Assembly (NCBI RefSeq): GCF_001263795.1
Contig: NZ_LHUR01000015.1
Coordinates: forward strand, 1-62,710
DNA: 62,710 nt
Direction: 5' to 3'
Source of the DNA: Clostridium homopropionicum DSM 5847
GTDB lineage: Bacteria; Bacillota; Clostridia; Clostridiales; Clostridiaceae
The notes under the pieces are model-generated. The model searched no databases. It was not told the DNA's origin and saw only the letters and a list, made by a program, of their open reading frames with translations. Position 1 is the stretch's first letter, and each line of letters begins with the position of its first letter. Of the stretch, positions 17,931 through 26,596 are shown piece after piece. The translations under genes and the position numbers were made by a program.

Positions 17931-19727
17931 CAATTTTTTATCTATATATCTTTTACGTTTTCTTACGAAAGTAGCAGCATCTATTCCAAGAATTTTTGCC
18001 GCTTCTCTCACATTTCCTGCTTTATTAAAAGCCTTTGTGATAAGCTCAGCTTCCACTTTTTCAACTGCATCTTTCAAGTTACATATCTCTCCGCAATTTA
18101 TAGAAGTTTCTATAGCATTCACATGGTTTGAAATTGGCAGATCGCTTTTAAGTATTTTATCACAACTGCTCATTACTACAACTCTCTCTACCATGTTTTT
18201 AAGTTCTCTTACATTTCCTGGCCAATTATAATTATACATAGCTTTTATTGCCTCTGCAGAGAAGGATTTCTTTAATTTATATTTACTATTTAGCTTAGAT
18301 AAATAATATTGAACTAGTGGAATTATATCTTCTCTTCTCTCTCTTAAGGAAGGAATAGTAAGAGGTACAACATTAAGACGGTAGAATAAATCAGACCTAA
18401 AGGTTTTTGCTACAATCATTTCTTCTAAATCTCTATTTGTAGCAGCAATTATTCTTACATCTACTTTAATTGGTTTTACTCCCCCAACTCTCTCTATCTC
18501 ACTTTCTTGGAGTACTCTTAGAAGCTTAACTTGTACATTTAAAGGGAGTTCTCCCACTTCATCTAAAAACATTGTACCTCCATCAGCAACTTCAAAAAGC
18601 CCCATTTTACCTTCTCTGTTTGCCCCTGTAAAGGCACCCTTTTCATATCCGAAAAGCTCAGATTCTATAAGATTTTCAGGTATGGCTCCACAATTGATTT
18701 TAATGAAATTCTTATCACTTCTTAAACTGTTTTTATGTATATATTTTGCAACTTCCTCTTTTCCTACTCCTGTTTCTCCTAATAATAAAATAGTAGTATC
18801 AACCTTCGAAACCCTTTTCACAACTTCAAGTAAATCAATGGTTTTTTTATCCTCAGCCACTAAATCTGATTTAGTCAATAGCTGAGCCCTCATGGCTTCA
18901 ATTTCAGAATAATACTTTTCAGTAAGCTTCTTATTTTTAGCTAATTCCTCTTCTAACTCATATAATTCAGTTACATCTCGTACATTGGTCACAACCATAG
19001 TTATATTTCCATATTTATCGAATATAGGATTACTGGAAATTAAGACTCTTTTCCCTGATTTAAAATCTTGTATTATTGTAGCAGACTTTTTAGTTTTAAG
19101 GACAATTAATGTACCGGACTTAGATACATACCCTTCTTTTACTAAGTCATGCATATTTCTATTCAACATGTTTTCTCTTTTTAATCCAGTTATGGTTTCA
19201 TAGGCTTTATTTATCTTAATTGTATTTGCATTTCCATCTGTAACATATATTCCATCATAGGAGGATTCAATAACTGCATCTAACTCTAAACAATTAAGCT
19301 TTACTTCTCCACATTCATTAGTAATGCACTTTAATCTATGTTTTAAAGTATTCAATCTTTCCAATATCTTATTGAAATGTTTTTCATTCATGTAGCTTAA
19401 ACTGAAGATACCTACTGCTTCACCCTTTTTATTCTTTACTCCCATGACTTTTTCATTCTTATTAATACAATCTTCTAGATTGCAATCTTCATCTATAATT
19501 AGGCTTTTATCTAAATTTATATTTCTTATAGATGTATTGGGACTAAGGTTCTCTACTAATTTTTTTATAACTAAATCTTTAGTTATAATCCCAACTAATA
19601 AGTTGTTCTCATCTACAATATTTATAGCTTCAATAAAATCCATAGTAAATAATTTAAGAGCATCCAAAAGATTATTGTCTATACTTAAAGTAATATTGCT
19701 TTTATTCATAACTTCTTTTATTTTCAT
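17922..19727 (-). CDS. sigma-54 dependent transcriptional activator (CBS-PAS-AAA-Fis)
   Basis: 601 residues. N-terminal CBS pair (about 1-115), PAS domain (about 150-265; SSYDGIYVTDGNANTIKIN), AAA+ domain with Walker A GETGVGKE, the sigma-54 contact loop GAFTGA and Walker B GGTMFLDEVGELP, then a Fis-type helix-turn-helix (NVREAAKILGIDAATFVRKRK). The start is ATG 19727; an upstream in-frame TTG lies in the weak GCGGGG ribosome site. CBS pairs often bind adenine nucleotides and PAS domains small molecules, so it may sense CoA/energy state. It lies just upstream of the dehydratase operon and downstream of the LuxC gene, both with sigma-54 promoters. Confidence 0.93.
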   Translation of the reverse strand: MKIKEVMNKSNITLSIDNNLLDALKLFTMDFIEAINIVDENNLLVGIITKDLVIKKLVENLSPNTSIRNINLDKSLIIDEDCNLEDCINKNEKVMGVKNKKGEAVGIFSLSYMNEKHFNKILERLNTLKHRLKCITNECGEVKLNCLELDAVIESSYDGIYVTDGNANTIKINKAYETITGLKRENMLNRNMHDLVKEGYVSKSGTLIVLKTKKSATIIQDFKSGKRVLISSNPIFDKYGNITMVVTNVRDVTELYELEEELAKNKKLTEKYYSEIEAMRAQLLTKSDLVAEDKKTIDLLEVVKRVSKVDTTILLLGETGVGKEEVAKYIHKNSLRSDKNFIKINCGAIPENLIESELFGYEKGAFTGANREGKMGLFEVADGGTMFLDEVGELPLNVQVKLLRVLQESEIERVGGVKPIKVDVRIIAATNRDLEEMIVAKTFRSDLFYRLNVVPLTIPSLRERREDIIPLVQYYLSKLNSKYKLKKSFSAEAIKAMYNYNWPGNVRELKNMVERVVVMSSCDKILKSDLPISNHVNAIETSINCGEICNLKDAVEKVEAELITKAFNKAGNVREAAKILGIDAATFVRKRKRYIDKKLLQ

Positions 19728-19753
19728 AAAAAAACCCCGCAATATATAAAATT

Positions 19754-19794
19754 AAACTATGCTCTATTATTTATTTTTTATAAGAACATAGTTT
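19754..19794 (-). terminator. hairpin between the LuxC-type gene and the activator gene
   Basis: AAACTATG and CATAGTTT pair over 8 bp, with partial pairing inside and a T-rich tract after it on the minus strand. It may be a leaky terminator separating the activator from the ACP-LuxC operon. Confidence 0.4.
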
Positions 19795-19816
19795 ATCTAT
19801 ATTATAACATAAAATT

Positions 19817-21112
19817 TTATTTTATATTAAGAGAACACCATCTTACTAGTTCACTTATTATTAGGCTGCCATCCCAAGGTGAATCATAATAATTCATGTG
19901 TCCAATGTTTGTAACCCTATCTACCCCATGAGCAGTAACTTTTTCTGCAAATTTTATAGTTTTTTCTACATCTTCTGAAGCAATACCTATAGTTTGAACT
20001 TTATTTGTAACAAGTGCTACTGCTTCTAATATGTTATCCACTTCTTTTAAAAAAATAGTTCTACCAAAAATAGGCTCTTCAAGGCACTTTTCACTGTTAA
20101 TCAAAATCGTATATTCCAAACCTTTAGATTTATAAATCATTTTATCAAGACTTAATAGGTATTCACCTCTTTTATTAATTATCTTAGCTGCTATAGCCTC
20201 TTCTATAGTGAAACTTTTATACCTTTTTAATACTTTTTCAAATACTTTACTCAGTGTCTCTCCTATTTCATTAATAGATAGATTAGTTTTTTCTATGAAT
20301 ACCACTTGTGGTGATGAACAGGCCATCTGATTAAAAGTAATTATGTCCATTACAAGTTTTTCTAAATATTTCTCAAAGTATAAACTTTTAATTGCTGATT
20401 TGTGGAACACTGCAAAAGAATATTTAGGTCCAAATACCAAATCCTTGCAGGTTGTTTTTTTAGGTAAAAGTGAAATTGAATCTACTGCTTCTTTTCCTCC
20501 CCAAATCACACGGGCATCTGCGGCTAAAGACATTTTACTATTAAGCTTATGATTTTCACTATTAAAGTAAATTAATACTATGTTTCTCAGTAAAACCTTT
20601 GATGAATAAGTTATTCCTTCGAGTTCTATTGCAATATCATCTAGTAATTTTAAAAGCTCATATACTATAGTTATACTATTCTCAGGAACTCTAAGGATAT
20701 TTGCATTTTTACAAAGTAAGCTTTCAATTACTGAATAAATACCTAAGGTTGGTACATTTCCAGCCGTCCAGTGACATACAATTCCTCTTCCTTGAGCTTT
20801 CATGAACTTACCTTTTTCAACTTCTAAAAAGTTGTCCAAATACTTCATGTCTCCTAGATTAAGCGTTACCTGCTTTTCCATATTGACTTTTTTAAAATAA
20901 AAACATAAGAAAGGAACTCCCTCTGCTCTTAAAATTTCTTTGTTCAGAGCAATTTTCTTACTAAATTCATTTATTATAAGAAGTATTGCTTCCACAGGAA
21001 ATTTGTGCAACTCTTCATTTGCATGCTTTAAGTGATTCTTTATTTCACTAAAATTTTCAAACTCTATTCCATCTTTATAGAATTGTGAATTAAGCTCAAA
21101 ACACTTTATCAT
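19817..21112 (-). CDS. LuxC-family acyl reductase
   Basis: 431 residues of the LuxC acyl-CoA/acyl-protein reductase family, an aldehyde-dehydrogenase relative that makes aldehydes from acyl thioesters with NADPH. Visible are the dinucleotide-binding region HWTAGNVPTLGIYSVIESLL and the Cys in FNQMACSSPQVVF, the usual acyl-accepting position. It overlaps the LuxE-type gene by 4 nt (ATGA), closing an ACP/ligase/LuxE/LuxC operon. No luciferase (LuxAB) is nearby, so the aldehyde must serve metabolism rather than light. The chain length is unknown. Confidence 0.85.
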   Translation of the reverse strand: MIKCFELNSQFYKDGIEFENFSEIKNHLKHANEELHKFPVEAILLIINEFSKKIALNKEILRAEGVPFLCFYFKKVNMEKQVTLNLGDMKYLDNFLEVEKGKFMKAQGRGIVCHWTAGNVPTLGIYSVIESLLCKNANILRVPENSITIVYELLKLLDDIAIELEGITYSSKVLLRNIVLIYFNSENHKLNSKMSLAADARVIWGGKEAVDSISLLPKKTTCKDLVFGPKYSFAVFHKSAIKSLYFEKYLEKLVMDIITFNQMACSSPQVVFIEKTNLSINEIGETLSKVFEKVLKRYKSFTIEEAIAAKIINKRGEYLLSLDKMIYKSKGLEYTILINSEKCLEEPIFGRTIFLKEVDNILEAVALVTNKVQTIGIASEDVEKTIKFAEKVTAHGVDRVTNIGHMNYYDSPWDGSLIISELVRWCSLNIK

Positions 21113-22212
21113 ATTTCCCTCTCCATTTCAGCAAAGGTATCTCCGCACCCTCTTACTTCAGCTTTCTCAACTCTAGCCTTAAACTTAAAATATTTACCCT
21201 TTCTTCCACAAGGGCAATCGTCAATTCCTATTAATTCTCCAATATCTTCAGTTAATATTGCCTGAGATGGATAACTTGAACCTAAAATACTCATAACCTG
21301 TATAATACCAGTGCCTCCTGGTTTCACCTCTTCTAAACTTTCCAAATCCCTAATTATAACATCTGCAAAGTTTGCTATATGTTTATGCCCACATTCACAA
21401 TCAAGAAAAACTACTCCTACTTGTTCTACCATGCCATAAAAGTCAATTATATTTGATGGACTTGTGTTAAATACCTTTGCTGTCCTTATATTAAACTCGT
21501 ACTTTTCTACCTTTTGAGATATAAGCTTTTTCCAACCACCGCTATGAAGAAGCTTTATCTTATGCATGTCAAATTTTATTCCTTTTTCCTCTAAAACTTT
21601 TATAAATTTTGACCATACTATATAAGTAAAGCCATAGATCAGTACTTCTTGATTTCTATATTTTTCTGCAAACTCATATAATTTATTTATATCTAATTCA
21701 AGTTCCTTATCCATAACATAAGTTATATTACTTGCAAAGGTACTTACTCCTCTTATTGCAGTTCCTCTGGCAGTTATACTTCCTCCTCTTTTATTGCTAT
21801 CTTCACTGTCAATAACAAGTAGAGGCCTTCGTTCTGCACCAATGAAGTTTGAAATAGTAGATATTAATCCTTGTGTTTGACGAATTGACGTTTTTTTATC
21901 TAAATAAATTTTACTTGGGATTCCTGTAGTTGTAGCACTTGAAGTTAGCACTCTTACTACCTCTTGTTCTTTACACACTGATAGATTAAACTCTTTAAAC
22001 ATGTTTACAGGTATATAAGGAACATCTTCTAATCTTTGAATTTCATTAATGTTTATACCTAGCTTTTCGTACATGCTTCTTATATTAAGATTATCACAAT
22101 TATTTTCTAATTGTGGTTTTATAATCTGTAGTAATAATTTTTCTTTATTCTCTCTATCTAAATTAAACTGCTCTCCTAAAATCAATTCATCAATTAAATT
22201 TAGATTATCCAT
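21109..22212 (-). CDS. LuxE-family acyl-protein synthetase
   Basis: About 367 residues, LuxE type: adenylates a carboxylic acid and forms an acyl-protein thioester for LuxC. Segments include VLTSSATTTGIPSKIYLDK (the nucleotide-binding loop of the ANL family) and FNTSPSNIIDFYGMVEQVG. The Cys-rich C-terminal end (CECGHKHI, CPCGRKGKY) is usual in these enzymes and may bind zinc. The start is ATG 22212, after AGGAGA; a longer frame exists but lacks a ribosome site. It starts 2 nt beyond the ligase stop codon. Confidence 0.82.
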   Translation of the reverse strand: MDNLNLIDELILGEQFNLDRENKEKLLLQIIKPQLENNCDNLNIRSMYEKLGININEIQRLEDVPYIPVNMFKEFNLSVCKEQEVVRVLTSSATTTGIPSKIYLDKKTSIRQTQGLISTISNFIGAERRPLLVIDSEDSNKRGGSITARGTAIRGVSTFASNITYVMDKELELDINKLYEFAEKYRNQEVLIYGFTYIVWSKFIKVLEEKGIKFDMHKIKLLHSGGWKKLISQKVEKYEFNIRTAKVFNTSPSNIIDFYGMVEQVGVVFLDCECGHKHIANFADVIIRDLESLEEVKPGGTGIIQVMSILGSSYPSQAILTEDIGELIGIDDCPCGRKGKYFKFKARVEKAEVRGCGDTFAEMEREI

Positions 22213-22213
22213 A

Positions 22214-23722
22214 TTAATTCTCCTTTTTGCCTTCTTCAAAATCCTTAAGCTTTTTTATAAGAATTTTACCAGAAGAATTCTTAGGAAGCTTCTTTAGAAA
22301 TTCTACATATTTAGGGGTTTTATAGCTTGGAAGATGCTTACTTGAAAAATCTATTATATATTTAGAATCTATTAAGCTATTTTCTTCAGTCAAAACTACA
22401 AAAGCTTTTACAGCTTCCCCCAAAATATCATCCTCAACTCCGATAACTGCACATTCAACTACCTCAGGAATCTTAACAATTATATCTTCAATTTCTTTTG
22501 GACTTACCCTGTTTCCACCGCTTTTAATAATATTTTTTTCTCTAGAAACAATATAAATATATCCCTCTTCATCTACCTTTGCTAAGTCTCCTGTATATAA
22601 ATACCCATTCTTAATTACTTTTCTAGTCTCTTCTTCGTCATTAAAATATCCCTTCATTATATTGCCACCTCTTGCAACAACCTCACCTATCTCATCTTTT
22701 TTTACTTCTTCCCCATTCTTATTAATAACCTTAAGCTCAGTTCCTGGAATGCCTTTACCTATAGAATTTGCCTTTATATTAATTAAATTTGGAGGTAAGT
22801 AAGAAAGTCTTGCTGTTGCTTCAGTTTGTCCATACATAATGAATATATCTACACCTTCTAATATAGATACAAGCTCCTTTATAAATACCTCTGCAAGTTT
22901 TCCACCAGCTTGAGTTATATATCTTAATGATCGAAGCTTACTGTTTTTTATATCAGTCATTCTTAGCAATATTTGATAGGTGCTTGGTACACCAGCAAAA
23001 CCTGTACAATTGTATTTATTAATATCATCAATTACAGTTTGCGGAAACATAAATCTATTATTTATTACAAGACTTCCACCTACTCTAAAATGAGTATGCA
23101 AAAGTGAGGTACCATAGCAATAATAAAAAGGAAGTACAACTTCAACTCTATCATTCTTAGTTAGATTTAGATATTCAATTATAGAATTAGTATTATACAT
23201 TAGATTGTAATGAGTTAACATTACACCTTTTGGAGTTGCTGTTGAGCCAGAAGTAAATAGTATTACAGCAACATCTTCTTTAATGTTTACATAATTTAAT
23301 TTGTCATTTTGGTAAATATTTACATCGGATTGTGAGTTATACTCTTTATCATCTTCTGTATAAATTTCTACATCTTTAGTGATCAAAGATTTAATTTTTT
23401 TGGTGAATTTTTTTTCGCAAAAGACTAATTTGATATTTAACACTTTAAGAATATACTGTATCTGTTCTTCACTTAAAGAAGGATTTATAGGAACACAAAT
23501 TGCTCCGCTTTTTATTATTCCAAAATAGCTATTTATGAAAAAAATAGAGTTTTCCGATACCAATAGTACTGCATCTTTTTTGGATAATCCTTTTTGCTGT
23601 AAAAAGCAAGCTATACTTACAACATTTTCATATATTTCCTTGTAACTATATTCTCCTTTAAATATTACAGCTGAATCCTCAAGTTGCCTTGAGAATTCAA
23701 ATAAATAATCAGTAAAAGTCAT
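22214..23722 (-). CDS. AMP-forming acyl ligase (class I adenylate-forming)
   Basis: 502 residues of the acyl-CoA synthetase/acyl-ACP ligase superfamily: P-loop LFTSGSTATPKGVMLTHYN, YGQTEATARLSYLP, YTGDLAKVDEEGYIYIVSR and the catalytic Lys in SSGKILIKKL. It overlaps the carrier-protein gene by 4 nt (ATGA), so it most probably loads the carrier protein. Having both this ligase and LuxE in one operon implies two activation steps or two different substrates. Confidence 0.85.
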   Translation of the reverse strand: MTFTDYLFEFSRQLEDSAVIFKGEYSYKEIYENVVSIACFLQQKGLSKKDAVLLVSENSIFFINSYFGIIKSGAICVPINPSLSEEQIQYILKVLNIKLVFCEKKFTKKIKSLITKDVEIYTEDDKEYNSQSDVNIYQNDKLNYVNIKEDVAVILFTSGSTATPKGVMLTHYNLMYNTNSIIEYLNLTKNDRVEVVLPFYYCYGTSLLHTHFRVGGSLVINNRFMFPQTVIDDINKYNCTGFAGVPSTYQILLRMTDIKNSKLRSLRYITQAGGKLAEVFIKELVSILEGVDIFIMYGQTEATARLSYLPPNLINIKANSIGKGIPGTELKVINKNGEEVKKDEIGEVVARGGNIMKGYFNDEEETRKVIKNGYLYTGDLAKVDEEGYIYIVSREKNIIKSGGNRVSPKEIEDIIVKIPEVVECAVIGVEDDILGEAVKAFVVLTEENSLIDSKYIIDFSSKHLPSYKTPKYVEFLKKLPKNSSGKILIKKLKDFEEGKKEN

Positions 23723-23961
23723 AGTTGAACTCCATATTTTTTAAGTATCTTCTTAATATCTCCAATAGTATACATTCTTGAAACATCAATTACTTCAAAG
23801 CCTATTTCAAAAGTACCTTCCATTTGAGTTACAAGTTCTACATGAGCAAGAGAATCCCATTCTTCTATTTCATCTGGTCCTAATTCATCACTTAAATCAT
23901 CTGCACTTGCATAGTCAAATACATCACATAATATTTTATTAAGCTTATCTAAATTACTCAC
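23719..23961 (-). CDS. acyl carrier protein
   Basis: 80 residues with the phosphopantetheine site in EEWDSLAHVELV and four-helix carrier composition. The start is GTG with GGGAGG 7 nt ahead. First gene of the operon, 51 nt after a sigma-54 promoter. It is not next to fatty-acid synthesis genes, so it is a dedicated carrier for the ligase/LuxE/LuxC system. Confidence 0.88.
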   Translation of the reverse strand: MSNLDKLNKILCDVFDYASADDLSDELGPDEIEEWDSLAHVELVTQMEGTFEIGFEVIDVSRMYTIGDIKKILKKYGVQL

Positions 23962-24011
23962 AATAATTCCTCCCTTATATTAAAATAGTGTATAAGCTTC
24001 CCTAAATATAA

Positions 24012-24027
24012 AGCAATAAACATGCCA
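24012..24027 (-). promoter_or_regulatory. sigma-54 promoter of the ACP-ligase-LuxE-LuxC operon
   Basis: The minus strand reads TGGCATGTTTATTGCT: one mismatch to TGGCAC-N5-TTGCW, with the correct spacing and position 51 nt before the carrier-protein start. Confidence 0.8.
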
Positions 24028-24081
24028 TTCTTTAAAAACCTTGATTTATATAAGTATTTTTATTATAAAATAACTGTCCTG

Positions 24082-24095
24082 TTGCATTATTTCAA
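24082..24095. promoter_or_regulatory. single TTGCA-N4-TGCAA-type site near the ACP promoter
   Basis: TTGCATTATTTCAA, one mismatch from a perfect dyad, 55 nt upstream of the -24 element. Confidence 0.5.
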
Positions 24096-24160
24096 CGCAC
24101 TATTACTTTCTCACTTAGATTATCTTTTTAAATTGAGCATTATACATAATTTTCTCTGTG

Positions 24161-24192
24161 TTGTAATTATGCATCACGTTTAATTATTGCAA
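24161..24192. promoter_or_regulatory. paired enhancer sites upstream of the ACP operon
   Basis: TTGTAATTATGCAT at 24161-24174 and TTTAATTATTGCAA at 24179-24192 are variants of TTGCA-N4-TGCAA and start 18 bp apart, the same spacing as the pair upstream of the dehydratase operon. They lie about 135-165 bp upstream of the sigma-54 promoter, the normal range for enhancer sites. Confidence 0.55.
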
Positions 24193-24198
24193 CAAAAT

Positions 24199-24522
24199 TT
24201 ATCCCATTTTTATTTTTATACCGCTAACAATGAGCTTTTCTGAAAAAAATATCTTTTCTAGATCAATAATTATCTTATCATTCTTTTCAATATCTATGTT
24301 ATTAGATATTAGTATTTTATAATCATTACAGTAAAATTCTTTATATTGGCTTCTTTCCTTATTAGTAAATTCCATTTGAATAGAAGGAATATAATATTTT
24401 TTAGCATTCCCGCCACAGCTGCATCCAGCACTTGTTTCATTTGGAATTCCGTAAATAATTATTGATAAAGGTTTATGCTTTTTTAGATACTTTAGAGCTT
24501 TTTCAGTAATTGTAATTTCCAT
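24199..24522 (-). CDS. HesB/IscA-like small protein (tentative)
   Basis: 107 residues starting MEITITEKALKYLKK, which resembles the first strand and helix of HesB/IscA A-type Fe-S carriers. The Cys are in SAGCSCGGNAKKYY (CxC) plus one in EFYCNDY, not in the standard A-type C-x-C C-terminal tail, so it is divergent. ATG 24522 follows GAGGTG; the frame extends upstream without a ribosome site. It lies just upstream of the enhancer sites of the ACP operon, on the same strand. Function unknown; Fe-S or sulfur handling is a guess. Confidence 0.5.
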   Translation of the reverse strand: MEITITEKALKYLKKHKPLSIIIYGIPNETSAGCSCGGNAKKYYIPSIQMEFTNKERSQYKEFYCNDYKILISNNIDIEKNDKIIIDLEKIFFSEKLIVSGIKIKMG

Positions 24523-24597
24523 AAATAACACCTCTTCATAAAAATTTTTTACATTTATTTTTATATATAATTTAATGAAGCAATTCACATACCAAAA

Positions 24598-24625
24598 TTG
24601 TATTAATAATTTATTGTGATATAAT
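24598..24625 (+). promoter_or_regulatory. promoter of the Rossmann-chemoreceptor gene
   Basis: TTGTAT, 16 bp, then TATAAT preceded by TG (extended -10 TGATATAAT), about 55 nt before the TTG start. Confidence 0.55.
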
Positions 24626-24680
24626 TAAAGTATATGAAAAATTTGGTTACACAAGATCACACTTAGAAGGGGGAATCAAC

Positions 24681-25502
24681 TTGAATATTGCAATTGTCGG
24701 TGCCGGTGTTGGCGGAAGTAATTTATTGAATTCTCTTATAAATGTAGAAGACGTTAAAATTACTATGGTAGTAGATACTAATTTAAACTCTCCAGGTATT
24801 TTACTTGCAAAGAAATATGGAATAAAATATTCTGACAGTATGGACAGCATAAGATCTTCAGAAACGGACATCGTGATAGAAGCTACGGGAAATGAAAAGG
24901 TTTCCAAAATGGTTAAGGATAAATTCGAAAACTCATGTACTATCATCGACTCTAAAGCAGCATTATTTCTAATGACTTTAGTTAGAAAAGACATAGACAA
25001 TATAACTAAGATGAATAATCAAATATCCCTTATTCATGATACTTCATCACTTGTAGAGTACCAAATTAAAGAAATCACCCTTACTATAGAGGAACTGCGG
25101 AATTTAAGCAGTAACTTATTATCCTATACACAGCTTTCCAATGAATACATAAATAAAAGTGATACAATAATAAAATATGTAAATGAAATATCTAGTAAAA
25201 CTAATATGCTTGGTCTAAATGCTTCAATAGAAGCTGCCAGAGCAGGTGAACAAGGTAGAGGCTTTTCTGTAGTGGCTAAGGAAGTTCAAAAATTAGCTAA
25301 CGACAGTGCTGGTTTTTCAAAGGAAATTGACCAAATATTGAACAAGCTATCTCATGAAATAAACAAGATCAATGTAGAGGCAAAAAAATTAGATTCCTTA
25401 TCAGAAAAACAAATAGTTGCTTCTAATCACGTAAATGATGCTATTGCAAATCTTATGGAGGAAAGTAATAAACATACCACTTCAAGTATAAATCCAAGTT
25501 AA
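24681..25502 (+). CDS. soluble chemoreceptor with N-terminal NAD(P)-binding Rossmann domain
   Basis: 273 residues. The N-terminal half begins [17 protein letters not shown], a GxGxxG dinucleotide-binding fold like the aspartate/homoserine-dehydrogenase type ([11 protein letters not shown]). The C-terminal half is a chemoreceptor signalling hairpin with the conserved tip [20 protein letters not shown]. There is no transmembrane helix, HAMP domain or catalytic dehydrogenase domain. The start is TTG after AAGGGGGA. It looks like a cytoplasmic redox or metabolite sensor feeding CheA. A terminator follows. Confidence 0.85.
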   Translation: MNIAIVGAGVGGSNLLNSLINVEDVKITMVVDTNLNSPGILLAKKYGIKYSDSMDSIRSSETDIVIEATGNEKVSKMVKDKFENSCTIIDSKAALFLMTLVRKDIDNITKMNNQISLIHDTSSLVEYQIKEITLTIEELRNLSSNLLSYTQLSNEYINKSDTIIKYVNEISSKTNMLGLNASIEAARAGEQGRGFSVVAKEVQKLANDSAGFSKEIDQILNKLSHEINKINVEAKKLDSLSEKQIVASNHVNDAIANLMEESNKHTTSSINPS

Positions 25503-25508
25503 ATACAT

Positions 25509-25550
25509 AAAAATCCAGTAGAACTTTCATTCTACTGGATTTTTATTTTT
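25509..25550 (+). terminator. terminator of the Rossmann-chemoreceptor gene
   Basis: A 15-bp perfect stem (AAATCCAGTAGAA core) with a 6-nt loop and a T-rich tail, right after the stop codon. Confidence 0.88.
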
Positions 25551-25570
25551 TATATGTAATCTCTTTTATC

Positions 25571-25622
25571 AGGTGCCAGGCACCGGAGAATCCAAAACTC
25601 CTTTCTCCGGTGCCTGGCACCT
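25571..25622. repeat. inverted pair of GGTGCC palindromes
   Basis: GGTGCCAGGCACC at 25572-25584 and GGTGCCTGGCACC at 25609-25621 form 20-bp arms with GGAGAA/TTCTCC inside. The pair sits at the 3' end of the peptide ABC operon, 5 nt past the last stop codon. Confidence 0.88.
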
Positions 25623-25627
25623 TTCAT

Positions 25628-26596
25628 TTATTCATACAAATGGCAGGCTACAAAGTGTCCGTCTTCTAATTCCTTCATCTCAGGCTCCACTTCTTTGCAT
25701 TTTGCCATGCACTTGCTGCATCTTGTGTGGAAAGAACATCCCTTTGGAGGATTTATAGGACTTGGTACATCCCCTGTTAGAATAATTCTTTCGCTTTTTC
25801 TAGTTGGATCAGGTACAGGAATTGCAGAAAGTAATGCTTGAGTATAAGGATGTTTCGGATTCTTGTATAGATTAGTGTCCTTTCCAAGCTCTACAAGTTT
25901 TCCAAGGTACATTACTCCAACTCTATTACTTACATGCTTAACTACATTTAATCCATGAGCTATGAATAAATATGTTAAATGAAATTCCTTTTGCAGGTCG
26001 TCTAAAAGATTCAAAACCTGTGCTTGAACTGAAACGTCCAAAGCTGATACTGGTTCGTCACAGACAATCAATTTAGGGTTTACTGCTAGTGCTCTAGCAA
26101 TACCAACTCTTTGTCTTTGTCCTCCACTGAATTCATGAGGATATCTATTTCTGTGGTAAGATGCAAGTCCTACACATTCTAATAACTCCTTGACTCTTTT
26201 TTCTAGCTGTTCTCCCTCTGCTATATTGTTTACTTTCATAGGCTCAGCAATTATATTTCCAATGGTCATTCTTGGATTTAAAGAGGCATATGGATCTTGG
26301 AATATAATTTGAATTTCTTTTCTAAGTTCTTTTCTTCTTTTGCTATTTATCTTTGTTATATCTTCCCCATTAAAGATTATCTCTCCACTGGTTGGCTCTA
26401 GTAGGTTAACTAGCATTCTTCCTGTAGTAGATTTTCCGCAACCAGATTCTCCAACTAGACCTAAGGTTTCTCCTTTAAAAATATCAAAGCTTACATTATC
26501 TACAGCTTTAACGTGATTTGTAACCTTGCCAAAAAATCCTGAATTTATAGGGAAATATTTTTTAAGATTTTTAACTTCAAGTAAAACCTCACTCAT
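25628..26596 (-). CDS. peptide ABC transporter ATP-binding protein (OppF/DppF type)
   Basis: 322 residues: Walker [10 protein letters not shown], signature [15 protein letters not shown], Walker [13 protein letters not shown]-loop FIAHG (Gly in place of the usual Asp), and the oligopeptide-family C-terminal segment with Cys residues in [18 protein letters not shown] that bind an Fe-S cluster in this family. It overlaps the preceding ATPase gene by 8 nt. Energises peptide uptake with its partner. Confidence 0.93.
   Translation of the reverse strand: MSEVLLEVKNLKKYFPINSGFFGKVTNHVKAVDNVSFDIFKGETLGLVGESGCGKSTTGRMLVNLLEPTSGEIIFNGEDITKINSKRRKELRKEIQIIFQDPYASLNPRMTIGNIIAEPMKVNNIAEGEQLEKRVKELLECVGLASYHRNRYPHEFSGGQRQRVGIARALAVNPKLIVCDEPVSALDVSVQAQVLNLLDDLQKEFHLTYLFIAHGLNVVKHVSNRVGVMYLGKLVELGKDTNLYKNPKHPYTQALLSAIPVPDPTRKSERIILTGDVPSPINPPKGCSFHTRCSKCMAKCKEVEPEMKELEDGHFVACHLYE

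Noticed and set aside
19817-23961. Bioluminescence (lux) operon
   Set aside because: LuxC and LuxE relatives are present but there is no luciferase LuxA/LuxB or LuxD, and an anaerobe would not make light this way.
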